The notes beneath the pieces are model-generated. The model searched no databases. It saw only the letters and a list, made by a program, of their open reading frames with translations, and was not told the DNA's origin. Of a DNA stretch of 22,321 bases, positions 1 to 10,365 are shown in pieces; the first letter of the stretch is position 1; each line of letters begins with the position of its first letter. The position numbers and the translations under genes are program-made. Origin of the DNA: Auxenochlorella pyrenoidosa (lineage: Eukaryota; Chlorophyta; Trebouxiophyceae; Chlorellales; Chlorellaceae); the NCBI GenBank assembly GCA_001430745.1, contig KQ481962.1, positions 186,142-208,462 of the forward strand, in the 5' to 3' direction.

Positions 1-248
1 GGGAGAGAAGGATGGCAGGACGCAGGGCTGGGATGGCAGGCGGGCAGCCCAGGTTGTCTACCGGGCCCGTCAGGCAGATGGAGGGCGGGCAGGGCAGAGG
101 AACTTGCCCCAGCTTGCCCCAGCACCGCAGCGCATGCAGCAAGAAACTGTGGAACCGAGAGCAAAGGACCAGCGTGACAGCCATGGCCGGTGCAGGGTAC
201 CAGCAAGAACGCATCCAGACACGAACGCCCCCAGCTCGACCCGCTCAC
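1..248 (-). other. intron of the hydrolase gene (partial)
   Basis: The stretch from the GTGAGC donor at 248-243 to the left edge shows no exon that would continue the hydrolase fold. It contains G/A-rich near-repeats of a GGGATGGCAGG type on the plus strand. I read it as the start of a long intron. Confidence 0.45.
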
Positions 249-1198
249 CGTCTGCTTGAGGATTTCAAACATGATGTGCGAGCCATGGCCGTGGCAGAAC
301 ACAATCACCGCCTTGGCCTCGGCCGCGGGCCAGAAGTAGGACTGCGGGCCCAGGGGGAAACTCGCGTGGGCGCGCACACAAGCACTGCGGCGCACGGCTG
401 GCCAGCGTGCCGCCTGCGGCTCCTTCCTCCAGGACTGTTTCTGGTCAGGCACTGCACCCATGCGCTTCGTCCCCCAAAGGGCAAACGGGGCGCAACCGGC
501 AGCCCACCTGCAGGTGCAGGCCGTCCCGGTTGACCAGGGTGCGGTGCACGCCGCGGGGCCCCAGGTACACCGATGGCTTGACCTGCGGCTTGCAGGGCAG
601 ATGAGGCGGCGTTGGCCGTCTCTGCAATGCACCCATTTGGTACCCGTTCATGGGCCAAGGTCTGCAGCTCCGGGCAGCCAGGGTGTGCGGACCAGGCGCT
701 GCACGCAGGGCAGCTGGCGTACAACCGGCACTGGCGGCAGAAGGTCGCCAGCCCTCGGGCTGACACCCCAGCGGGCGCATATCTCGTTGATCAACCTCCA
801 TCGACGATTATATCTGCTTGCCTCGTCATAGCACGTCTTTGGCACGCCAGTCGGGATGTGAGAAGGCTTGTGGAAGGGTGTTTGCTCTTCAACGCCGCCA
901 TGCGTGGCTTTCAGCCTCTCCTCCAGCCGCTGCACGGCGGCCTCAGCCCCGCTGGCCTCCATGAAAACACAGGGGTGGGGCAGGGATGGTTAGGTAAGGT
1001 GTTTCCTGGCTGTGTAGGCGATCTGGCACGGATGCAGGACGGAGCACGGGGAATGGGGGCAACCAAGATGGGGGAAAGATGGGGCCGTGTCAGCACTCAC
1101 CGCCCGGCAGGCGCAGCACAGCGGTGACACGCCACGAGCCTTGCTTCAGCAAAGGTGGACGAGGTACGCTGCTTTGCTAGCTGAAAGCGTGGAATCAT
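249..1198 (-). CDS. alpha/beta-hydrolase (monoacylglycerol-lipase-like), 3' truncated by the window edge
   Basis: This is the 5' part of a minus-strand gene. Two exons are well supported. The first is 508-582 (probably extending up to 661), ending in NRDGLHLQ before a GTGGGC donor. The second is 249-341, starting SYFWPA after a CCCGCAG acceptor and ending before a GTGAGC donor. Both join in phase 0. The joined protein reads DGLHLQSYFWPA, then AVIVFCHGHGSH, the typical start of the serine-hydrolase_4/lysophospholipase fold: a beta strand followed by the HGxG oxyanion motif. The nucleophile Ser and the catalytic Asp/His must lie left of the window, because no matching exon was found in 1-248. 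A candidate first exon, 1101-1198, opens with ATG, encodes 32 codons rich in Ser/Ala/Arg and ends at a GTGAGT donor. It joins in phase to an acceptor at 662, giving exon 508-661. That would make the N-terminus an organelle-targeting peptide. This 5' model is inferred; the hydrolase call rests on the last two exons. The substrate cannot be told. Confidence 0.6.
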
Positions 1199-2334
1199 TT
1201 CAGAGACATCACACAACTCCTCAGATGTCTTGATGGCTGTTGCAACTGTGGACACAGGTGCTGCTCAGGTGGTGCAGCAGCCTTCGAACTTCACTGCATT
1301 ACCTCTGCTGCTGGATACAGCCACAGCCTGACTGCACATGTGAAGCGGGGTCAGCTCATTGCTCGCATTCGCACCACACCTAACAGCTGACAGCCACGAG
1401 ATCTCTTTTTTTAAAATGCAGGGCAGGGATGGCGGGATGCAGGCTTGGGCTTGCACGGCAGCTGGTTGCAGCTTGCTGGAAGGTAAATCAAGGAGAGATC
1501 AAGGATGCTGCACCTGCTCCTCCCGGGACACTGTCATTAGTGCCTAAGTTGGGCCGCGATAATGCATGGAGCCAACCAAAAAACATAAGCGAGGGGCCCC
1601 TCACTGCGGAGCTTGGCAGATGCACTGCAGACGCCATGCGCTGCGATACCCAGCCCAGCCATCCATCGTGTTCACCATCTGCCACAGGCATCGGGTAAAG
1701 GCACTTGCAAGGTCCCACACCACTTGGGATGCTGACGCAACTCTGCCTCTGCGCCAGCTGCAGAATTTTGTCCTGCTGCTGGGATAAACTGTACCCAGCG
1801 AAGTGAGGGAGGCTAACTGGACGGCTGGGGTGAGCGTTTGCGTTGGAAACCCGATATGATAGCTGCGATGCTGCATGCAAGTGTGGACCACGAGTGGCCC
1901 GCCTGAGGGGGACATGTCTGGCCATCTCTCGTGGCCCGCCAGGGGCTTCCATGCACACCCGCCTCTCGATCCCACTGTCGCTGCCATCGCTCCTTGCTGT
2001 GCGCTTGCCCTGGCGACACGTATTTCTGCAGATTGGGTCAATTGCTAGCCATGCAGAAGTCCACAAAGCAGTGCTCGGTTTCCAACATGTACTGTGACGG
2101 CAGTGACTTGCAGGCTCTTCATTGCAGGCGGATCGGCAAATGGCAGCTGATAGCATGTCAGATCGCATGTAAAGGAGGCATTCAAGCACCCCGCTGCAGC
2201 GTGCTGCCTGCCTGCTGAGGTCTGCCCAGCTTGTGGGGGGCGATCGGGGAGGTCTTGCTGGCGCTCTTAGGCAGCAGGAACTCGTGCGCCGCGTGTCAAA
2301 GCCACAGCGCGCATAGGGTTGGCAACCTCGCCCG
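1199..2334. promoter_or_regulatory. divergent intergenic region between the hydrolase and MPP-beta genes
   Basis: About 1.1 kb separates the candidate first exon of the minus-strand hydrolase from the plus-strand MPP-beta start codon. It must hold both promoters and 5' leaders. I see no clear TATA box. It contains a 233-codon open frame on the minus strand (1488-2189) without recognisable domains or sensible composition, which I do not call a gene. No tRNA or repeat was recognised. Confidence 0.5.
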
Positions 2335-5300
2335 ATGCTGCGTCGCTCGGGGCAGCAGCTGCTTGGCCGGCTAGGGCAGCAGCTGCGCGGCTATGCTGCC
2401 GAGCCGGCCCTGGCAGGGGAGGCCTCCCCCTTCCTCCGCTTCGGGTCGCCCTTTGCACAGCAGCTCGACCTGTCGCAAGCGGTGGCCCAGCTGCCCGAAA
2501 CCAAGGTGACAAGATCGCCAGCAGCCGAGAATTCGAGCGGGGCCCGCTGCTGGCCCTGGGTTGGAGGCGCGGCAGCACGACCTGCTGCCCGCCCGCCACT
2601 GCCGTCCTGCCGCCCACCTGCGCCGCCTTCACTCTCCCTGTGCTCTGCTGCAGGTGACCCGCCTGCCCAGCGGTCTGCGCGTGGCCAGCGAGCAGGTGCC
2701 GCACTCGAGCACTGCAACGGTGGGGGTGTGGATCGATGCTGGCAGCCGCTACGAGAGCGATGTGACCAACGGCACCGCCCACTTCCTTGAGCACATGGCC
2801 TTTAAGGGCACCGCGGTGAGCCCCAGACAGGCCCTGTGGCTGTTGGCCAGCTGCTGTGCTGACTAGTCTCGCCCTGCAGCAGCACAGGATGCTGGACAGC
2901 GCATGCATCGTGTCGGAAGCAACTAGCTCTCGACTGCTGGGGTCTGCCTCATTTCCCAGCATGGCGTGACTGTATCCTGCAGTGCTGCAGGCTGCAGCAG
3001 CGCAGAGTGAGGCCTGCAGGTGCTTTTGCGGATCAAACCTTCCAAAGTGGCGTCACGCCGCCTGCCCCCCCTCCTGCCCCAGTCCCGCACTGTGCGCGAC
3101 CTCGAGGTGGAGATTGAGAACATGGGGGGCCACCTGAACGCGTACACCTCGCGCGAGCAGGTGGGCGGAGCACGAGCCAGGGGTTGCGTTTTTGGTTGCG
3201 GACAGCGTGCACACACACTGCAGCAGCTTGCGGGGCGCTGCAGCAGCGCCGGCGGCTGCCACAGTCGGGACCACGTGGTCGCATGCACCTGCTGCCCAGC
3301 ATCATGACGCGGCACGACAGCAAGGCTCTTCCCCTGGACCGCCCCTGCTCCCCCCCACAGACGTGTTACTATGCCAAGGTGTTTGAGAAGGATGTGCCCA
3401 AGGCGCTGGAGATCCTGGCAGACATCCTGCAGGTGGGGCGGCGCGCCGGCCGTACTGCACTGCATGATGCGTCGCCGCCATTACTGCATTAGCGGCACGC
3501 GCAGCCGCGGCAGGGGCAGGCGGCCGGTGCTCGCAGGCATGATTCGCCGTTGCTCAACTGTTTCCTCGGCCCCGCAGCCGACCCTGCTGGCAGCATACCT
3601 GACACCCTCTTCTCTTACCACAACCCCCTCTGCTGCCTGGACCCCCCCGCCAGAATTCCAACCTGGAGGAGCGCGCGATTGAGCGGGAGCGGGACGTCAT
3701 CCTGCGCGAGATGCAGGAGGTGGGGTGGCGGGCCGGGAGGTGCTGCCATGTGCGCCGCCCCCTCGGCGCCGCTCTGCCAGCTTGGGGTGCTGCAGCGAGA
3801 CCAGCTGCAAGAGCGGCATGTTGCCGCGTGCATGCCGCGCCATCCCAGCCCGCAGCTCACTGCCTGCCCTGCCCCGACTTCCCTACCCATGCCCATCTGA
3901 CGCTGCGCCCCCCTCCCCCCCCCCCCCAGGTGGAGGGCATCCCCGAGGAGGTGATCTTTGACCACCTGCACGCCACCGCCTTCCAGCACTCGCCGCTGGG
4001 GCGCACGATCCTGGGCCCGGCCGAGAACGTCCGGTGAGGGGGGCTTGCTGGCTGGTGGAATCGCAGAGGCGGGCCAGGGGCAGGTCCTACCATGCAGCCA
4101 GCTGTCTGGCCCATTCACACCCTGCCTGCTGCGCCCTTAGCGCCTGCTGCACCGCTCCCCACCCACCCCACTCCACCCGCACCGGTCGCAGCTCCATCAC
4201 CCGCCAGCACCTGGCCGACTACATTGCCTCCAACTACACCGCCCCGCGCATGGTCATCTCCGCGGCGGGCGCCGTCGACCACGGCGCGCTGGTGGCGGCG
4301 GCGGAGAAGGCCTTTGCCAAGCTGCCCTCGGGCGGCAAGAGCGCTGGGGACCTGGTCAAGGAGGTGGGGCCGCCTGCTGCGCACGCCGGCAGCATGTGTT
4401 CCTCGCGCCAAGCCCTGCCTGCAGCCCCTCCCAGGCCCCCTGTCCACCGCACACTGCCCCCCAACCGCCCCGCCCGCAGGCCCCCGCGGTGTTCACCGGC
4501 AGCGACGTGCGCATCCGCGACCCCGACCAGCCCAACATGAACATCGCCATCGCCTTCAAGGGCGCCTCCTGGACGGACGCCGACTCCATCCCGCTCATGG
4601 TCATGCAGGTGGGGGTGGGGGGGTGGGGGGGGGGCTGCCTCCGGGGCCGTTTGGGCCGCTGTCATTATGCGCATCGCACCGAGGCGACAAAGCCTTCCAC
4701 ACCCACACACACACCACCCTCCCCACCGCCACCCCCACAGACCATGCTGGGCGCGTGGGACAAGAACAGCGGCGCGGGCGTGGACATGGCCTCCCCCCTG
4801 GCACAGACGGTGGCCGCCAACAAGCTGGCCCACTCCTTCATGGCCTTCAACACCAACTACCACGACACAGGTGGGCCGGGGCGCCCACGGGCAGCCAGGG
4901 GGGTGGCAGGCGGGTGGGGACCAGCATCAATGCGACAGACCTTCTTGAAAGGCACCCTCTCCAGTGCGTGTGGCACCAACCGCATCAGGGCTGCCCCACT
5001 GCTTCCTGCTCAGCCGCAAAGTACACGGCGGGCCGTCGCTTGCCCTGGCCAGCCTCTTGAGCAGGGCGCAATCCTAGCGGCCCCTCTGTAAATTGGCATA
5101 CTCGCTTGACAGCACTGCCCCCCCCCCCCCCCCTCCCCCCAGGCCTGTTTGGCGTGTACGCGGTGGCCGACCCTCGCAGCGACCACGAGGACCTGTGCTG
5201 GACCATCATGCAGAACATGACCAAGCTGTGCTACTCGGTGAGCGTGTGTGTGCCGTGTGGTTGGGGTGGCCGGTGGGCGGTGGCGCCGGCGAGGGACGGG

Positions 5301-6393
5301 AGGCCGCGCAGCGCGGCAGCGCCCCTTGACTCCGGCTGCCGGGCAGTGCGGCGAGCTGCATGGCGGGAGCCACATGTGGTCGCGGTGCCCGCCCCCGCCT
5401 GCCTTCAAAGCATTTGTTCTGAGCCCGCCTCACGCCCCGGCTCCCCCTGCCGCAATGCAGGTTGAGGAGGAGGATGTGGCCCGCGCGCGCAACCAGCTCA
5501 AGGCTTCCATCCTGTTCAGCCAGGATGGCACCACCGGTGAGGCCCCGGCCCTGGTGCTGGGTTAGGGACCCCTGCACGCACGCAGCGGGAAGGGCCCTCT
5601 GGGCACTCCTCCTGAGTCCCGCGCCCTCCTGCTCCATGCCCATCCTGCCTCCTCCCCACGCTCGAGTGCCCAGGGATGAGGCCCGCTGCTGCACCCGCGC
5701 TGCTCCTGCTCACCCTCAACCCCCTCGTCAGTCAATCAATGAGTAATTAACTCCTCCTGCTTGCACGGCCCTGGCCCCCTGGCAGGCATCGCCGAGGACA
5801 TTGGGCGCAACCTGCTGGTGTACGGCCGCCGCATGCCCAAGGCGGAGCTGTTTGCGCGCATCGACGCGGTGAGGGGCGCGGCCCTGCAGACGCGCGCCCT
5901 GCTGGGCTGCCTGTGCGCACCGCCCACTCCCCTGGGTGCCTGCCGTTCTGGTTCGGTCCCGCATCGCCCTCGCCGCCTTCCTTGCCGTCCCCTCGACCTA
6001 CCGTGTGGCCCCTGCTAAGAATGCTCGCCCTGTGTTGGCGTGCCACACCGCAGGTGGACGGCGACACGGTCAAGGCTGTGGCCAACCGCTTCATCCTGGA
6101 CCAGGACGTTGCTGTGGCGGCCCTGGGCGACACGCAGGTGGGCGGGCAGCTTGAGCGCGCAGGCTGGCCCATGTTCAGAGCGCGCCGCCGTGCCTGCCTG
6201 CGTGCAGACAGGCAGCTGGGTGTGCCAGCGTCGGCTGGAGAGTGAGTGTTTCGGCGTGACCCCGCCATTCTCAGCCCCTAGCATCCCCAACCAACCGTGT
6301 GATTTGTCCCCCCCCCCCCCCCCCCCCCCCGCTCGGCAGTTTGTTCCCGACTACAACTGGCTGCGCCGCCGCACCTACTGGCTGCGGTACTGA
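2335..6393 (+). CDS. MPPB: mitochondrial processing peptidase beta subunit (M16 metalloprotease; likely also bc1 core protein)
   Basis: Fourteen exons give 491 aa: 2335-2505, 2654-2815, 3083-3160, 3361-3432, 3654-3719, 3930-4033, 4192-4363, 4480-4608, 4741-4870, 5143-5237, 5461-5536, 5786-5868, 6054-6137, 6340-6393 (TGA). All junctions are GT-AG and keep phase. MPP-beta is the catalytic half of the heterodimer that removes presequences from proteins imported into mitochondria; in plants and many algae it is built into cytochrome bc1 complex as core I. The zinc motif HFLEH lies at residues 100-104, and the third ligand, Glu180 in REMQE, stands 76 residues on, as in the family. [19 protein letters not shown] and the C-terminal [12 protein letters not shown] are family hallmarks. 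The glycine-rich loop of MPP-alpha is absent. The first ~25 residues ([13 protein letters not shown]..., ending RGYAAE) are an Arg-rich amphipathic presequence. Length is normal for the family. Several introns end in extreme poly-C tracts. Confidence 0.95.
3908..3929 (+). repeat. poly-C acceptor tract of MPP-beta intron 5
   Basis: Six C, one T, then 13 C directly precede the CAG acceptor of exon 6. The tract serves as the polypyrimidine tract and is nearly pure C. Confidence 0.8.
4608..4634 (+). repeat. G-run tract just after the donor of MPP-beta exon 8
   Basis: Immediately after exon 8 the intron opens with four G-runs of at least four bases separated by single T residues. This fits a G-quadruplex-forming pattern on the sense strand and therefore in the pre-mRNA. 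Confidence 0.6.
5118..5142 (+). repeat. poly-C acceptor tract of MPP-beta intron 9
   Basis: Sixteen C, one T and six C run straight into the AG acceptor of exon 10. Length errors in sequencing are likely here but would not affect coding. Confidence 0.8.
6308..6330 (+). repeat. uninterrupted C23 homopolymer in the last MPP-beta intron
   Basis: Twenty-three consecutive C lie nine bases before the last-exon start at 6340 (spacer plus CAG acceptor). It is the longest homopolymer in the window and is probably the polypyrimidine tract. Confidence 0.85.
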
Positions 6394-6842
6394 GAGGGCT
6401 CACAGGCGGTGGCTCCCGCGCGGCTGCAGCGTTCTTCCCCGGTAGCAGCACCCGCGCAGCCCGGGTTTTGCTCTTTGCTGTTGTTGCGTGCTTGCTGAGG
6501 GCCCAGCAGGCTCGGCGAGGGCAGGAAGCCATGCATAGTGTGTCAGGCGGTCTGGCGGCGCCTGAGTGCGCCAGCCTGGCACGCTAAGCAACCTCTCCGA
6601 CCCGCTGTCGATGTTTGCCGCTGTCGATGTCTCCCTGCTTGGGCCTGCTCTTTATAGCTCTTCTCTCCCTTGCACCCTCTTTCGCCTCGCATCTGTAGAT
6701 GTGCCCTGCCTCAGTGTCAGCAAACACGGCAGGCTGAGCAGGCACGTGTGCTGGCAAAACAACGGCAAGGCGCAGTAATTTGGTGGCAGACAGGCTTGAT
6801 GCTGCTGTGGTTGCACCCGGCGGGAATGCTTGCACAGCATAT

Positions 6843-6873
6843 GCAGCAGGGTCCGGCTGCAGCAGGGTCCGGC
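6843..6873 (+). repeat. 15-base direct repeat, two copies at 16-base spacing
   Basis: The unit GCAGCAGGGTCCGGC occurs at 6843-6857 and 6859-6873, within the presumed 3' UTR of MPP-beta. It is a minor tandem duplication with no evident function. Confidence 0.8.
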
Positions 6874-6917
6874 AGGCATGCCTGCCTTGCTATCTGTTCA
6901 GGTGCTAGCAGATGCGG

Positions 6918-6922
6918 TTACA
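6918..6922 (-). terminator. candidate poly(A) signal TGTAA for the orphan gene
   Basis: This is the first TGTAA on the minus strand after the TAG at 7605-7603, about 680 bases downstream. TGTAA is the usual chlorophyte poly(A) signal; its use here is inferred. Confidence 0.4.
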
Positions 6923-7363
6923 GAACAGGCAGCAACAGCCGCTGTGAGGGCTTCATTTGGCTGGGCAAGGTTGGGGAAGCAAAGCGCTGGGCGTCATTTT
7001 GTTCGTATCATGCGGCAGCGCGAGCAGGGGGGGTGGACAACAAGGTGTCGGTGGCAGGCCTTAGAGGCAGGGCCAGGCACCAGTACAATTGAGCCAGGAG
7101 GGCACATGGTTTGGGCGATTGATTGATTTTGAATTTGTGTTCTCGATTCGTGAGAAGGCAGTGCTAAGCAGTTGTCGTGTCAAGGATTTGGCAAGCAATG
7201 TGAGGCATCGACGCCTCTGCGGCGGAGCAAAACAATAGAAGTCCAGGGCTGGAGATGTCAAGAGAGACAACGGGAGGAGAGGAAGGGTGAAATTTGGTGA
7301 TTCTGGCAAGGAGCAGCTGGCAAGGGTTGGTAATGAATGATCGTTTTTCAGTATTGCAAAGGC

Positions 7364-7368
7364 TGTAA
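7364..7368 (+). terminator. candidate poly(A) signal TGTAA for MPP-beta
   Basis: This is the first plus-strand TGTAA after the MPP-beta stop, about 970 bases downstream. It implies a long 3' UTR, or else a different signal is used. Confidence 0.4.
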
Positions 7369-7602
7369 GCTGGGTGACCAGGGGGGAGCTGGCAGGGGTG
7401 GGAAGCGCAGAGAGAATCAGGCAGGGAAGAGGGCAAGGAGAGAGGAGGCAAAGCTGTCATGAGCTGTCGCGCTGCCGGTGGTTCCGGGCAGTTCATAAGG
7501 GGCCTCCCGCAAGGAGGACGGGGGTGCTGCGTGGGCAGCTGCCTCCTGCAGGAAGCGGCGCGCCAGCCAGCTTGGGCTGGCAGAGGGCAGGAGGGGCCCG
7601 GG

Positions 7603-9492
7603 CTATGGGGCCGCGCTGCCGGTGCCGCAGCGGCGCTCCACCTCTGTCGGCAGTGCCACCAGCCAGGCGTTGAGTGCGCAGGTGCACTTGGCGGGCAGCA
7701 CGCGCTCGGTGGCCAGCAGGCGCTGCCTCTGGGCGGCGCTGAGCCGGCGGTCACGCCCGCCCTGCGCCATCACCGCGCCCACCAGCGCCTCGTGCCTGCT
7801 GGCAGTGGCGTGCAGCGTGCCGCACGCAACCAGGGAGCACCAGGCGGACAGGTAGCGCAGCGCCAGCTGCAGGGGGCGGGGACAGGGAGGCGGGTGGCAG
7901 GGAGGTGAGGAGGTGGGCAGGGCGAGCCAGCTGGGCAGCGGGAGCTGAGCAAGGTGCAGACGGGCTGGCAGCTGGGCGGGCATCTGCCTCCCTGCCATGC
8001 AGTTTTGCATACCCTTGTTGCCCCCGCCCTCACCCCATGGCCCCTCACCTCTGGGCTGCCCCAGCCATCGGCGATGAAGCGTTCGACGGCGTCGCCAAAG
8101 GCGTGGCCATACCACTTGCCCAGGCGCAGGCAGGCGTCGGCGCGGGCGGACGCCTCGAGGAGGTGCACAGCATCAGTCTGCGTGACGGGAGCGCCGGCCT
8201 CGGTGGCGGCGCGGATGGTGCCCTTGGCGCACATGATGGCGGCCGAGCAGGACAGGGCGGTGTCGCAGGTGCCAAAGGACAGCTGGGAGACCAGCTGCAG
8301 GATGGCTGTGGCGGCGTTGAGCGCGGCGCGGTGGCGGCCGGCTCGCAGGAGGGCGGCCGCGGCACGGGCGGCGCAGTCTGCAGGTGGTGGAATGGACAGT
8401 TGGAGGGGCCACGTCAGTGTGAGGGAGTGTGCCAGGCGCTGCAGTGCCCGCTGCTCTTCCCACAGCTTCCATTCCCCATGCCTCGCCCTCAAAGCCTCCA
8501 CCCTCAGCACCCCAGCTCACCAAGCAGGATGGGCAGCCAGGGTCCCGTCACCAGCAGGGCGGATGCCCCGCCGGGGGCGGTTCGCGCCAGCATGCTGCCG
8601 TGGCAGCGCAGCAGGGCGAGCAGCTCGGCAGTAGTGCAGCCCGGGTCGGTGGCGATGGCGGCGATGGCGGCCAGGGTGGGACGGTGCTGGGTGTGCACCA
8701 GCGCCTCCACCTGCTCCAGGGTCATGCCCGCCAGGGCGGGGTCCACCCTGGCCTCCAGGTCGACCCAGGTAGCGGGAGCAGACCAGCTGCCGGTGCCGTC
8801 ATAGGCGGTAGCGCGGGTCAGCACCCAGCGGGGCGGCTCGGCCTGGCCGGCGGCCGTGGGCAAGATGGTCGTCTGCAGTGGGGGGCTCCTGTCGAGCAGG
8901 GGTGCCAGGGTGGGGTTGGCAGCCCTCACGTCCTGCCACAGCGGCTCAAAGGCCTGCAGGGCCTGCCGGGCGGAGGGAAGGAGGGGAGGGGAAGAGAAGG
9001 GAGTGAGCAGGGGCTGGGCGGGGCCAACAAAAGCACGACGGCCTGTCCGAGAAGCGCTCCGGCCCTCGCAACACAAGCAGCACCTGGTAGGAGGGCACTT
9101 GTGGTGCACTCACCAGGCAGGAGTCGGCCGCGGGATGCAGGATGGGCATGGAGGGAGGGCAGGCGGTGCGAGTGGACGGGCGGGCGGTGGCAGTTACGAG
9201 CACACAAACACGCCCGCGCGCCTTGGCCGCCATCGCTGCAGGCCGTTTTTGGGCTGCAGGTGGTGGGAAGAGGGGCCATTGGGGTGTTTAGCGGGGGCCT
9301 CCACTCCGAATGGCATTCGTTCGTTGGGGCGGCTCAAACTGGTAGTGAAAGAACCAGTGTTACCAAGTAGTGCAAATCTCCGTCCAGGCCCTCCGCAGCG
9401 CCCGCGGCCCTCAATCTAACACCAGCATCCCTGCCCGGGGCCTCACCGATGCGCGCGGGGAGCCTGCAGCACGAGGCGGCGGAGGCGGACAT
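7603..9492 (-). CDS. Ala-rich protein of unknown function, likely organelle-targeted
   Basis: Five minus-strand exons give 406 aa: 9492-9447, 9253-9114, 8962-8521, 8377-8049, 7866-7603 (TAG). All introns are GT-AG (143-193 bases) and phases agree at every junction. I recognise no family. The N-terminus (MSASAASCCRLPARI, then KRPAAMAAKARGR) is rich in Ser/Ala/Arg and nearly lacks acidic residues, like a chloroplast or mitochondrial transit peptide. From about residue 62 the protein is Ala/Leu-rich and probably mostly helical, with stretches such as ARAAAALLRAGRHRAAL and scattered Cys. It contains no membrane segment or catalytic motif that I can see. A helical-repeat organelle RNA-binding protein (FASTK/RAP- or OPR-like) is conceivable from general texture, but no repeat consensus is visible, so no function is claimed. 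An alternative start is the ATG at 9233. Exon 3 could also begin at 8953, after a second CAG in the same frame. Confidence 0.7.
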
Positions 9493-10365
9493 CTTGTCGA
9501 GGATTGAGGTTCTTGCAGAGGCTGTGGGAGGTCGGCGATGTCTTGCAGCGTCGAAATATGACTTCTAAGTACAGCAGAATGACTGCAGATGCCGCAGTGC
9601 GACCTCCTTGGCTGCCTCACGCTGCGCCCGGCGTGCCGCTGGCGCGATGCATCATGCATTGTATCTGCAGCTCTGGTGAGTAGCTGTGGGAGCACCTGGG
9701 TTGTTGAATGTGCTGTGAATGAGATGGTGGCAGCGGGCTAGTTGGCACGAATTGTGGAGCAGGCCTGGCTATCAGCAAGATGCCACTTGCAGTCGAGAGG
9801 GCATGCCCAGTGGCTGACAGGCTGCGGACTGCAGACAGGATAGGGCGAAAGACACTGATGTCAAAACGCCTCCTTTCCGCACATTGTCACACTTGTTGGC
9901 ACCAACACAAGGGATGCTGGCTCAACTCCAGCCATGTAAATGCAACAGGGAACTGTCCCAGGACAGAGGTGAACGAGTCAAACTTAAAGCTCATACCGTG
10001 CATTCTTCAAGCCTGCGGCAAAGCTTGTTGCCACTTCATCTCTTGGCAAAAACTGTGAAGGGGTCCGAAATCGACTTGATTGCAACGTGCCCGCTGCCCG
10101 CTGCCTGCTCCTGCAGCCTGCCGCAAGCGCGTCATGCAAAAGAACCAGGGTGCGCATCCCAACCATCTCCATGCCTGCTACCCGACGTGATTTGAATATT
10201 AAAGTAACAAGTGTTGCAGACGCAAGAGCAAGTGCATGCTGAACCGCCAAACGTTCGTGGAGAGCAAGTGAATGGCGGCTGCGCAAAGAGGGCGGAGCGC
10301 TGGCAGCGTGGCCTGGCATGGCCATTTGAGCGGCGCGCCGGCCACGCCCCCTTGCTTGTAACACG
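9493..10365. promoter_or_regulatory. divergent intergenic region between the orphan gene and the BRAWNIN-like gene
   Basis: These 873 bases separate two divergent start codons and must hold both promoters. The middle part (about 9700-10220) is clearly richer in A/T than the flanking genes. I see no gene, tRNA or clear TATA box. Confidence 0.5.

Larger units (their letters stand above)
6394..7602. other. tail-to-tail intergenic region: 3' UTRs of MPP-beta (+) and the orphan gene (-)
   Basis: There are 1.2 kb between two convergent stop codons. No coding exon was recognised. The only plus-strand TGTAA is at 7364-7368 and the only minus-strand TGTAA is at 6918-6922, so the two predicted 3' UTRs would cross by about 450 bases. 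A short direct repeat lies at 6843-6873. Confidence 0.5.

Noticed and set aside
648..962. A minus-strand frame starting MEASGAEAAVQRLEERL as a first exon of the hydrolase gene
   Set aside because: The first ~25 residues look protein-like, but no GTGAG/GTGGG-type donor in that frame leads in phase to the next exon, and an in-frame stop lies upstream. It was left unresolved rather than called.
1488..2189. A 233-codon open frame on the minus strand in the first intergenic region
   Set aside because: It has no recognisable domain, its composition is erratic (Trp, Cys, Ser and His scattered), and other frames on both strands are also open here. Such frames arise by chance in GC-rich DNA.
4092..5060. 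A 322-codon plus-strand open frame within MPP-beta
   Set aside because: It crosses introns and exons in the wrong frame; the MPP-beta exons explain the conserved sequence here.
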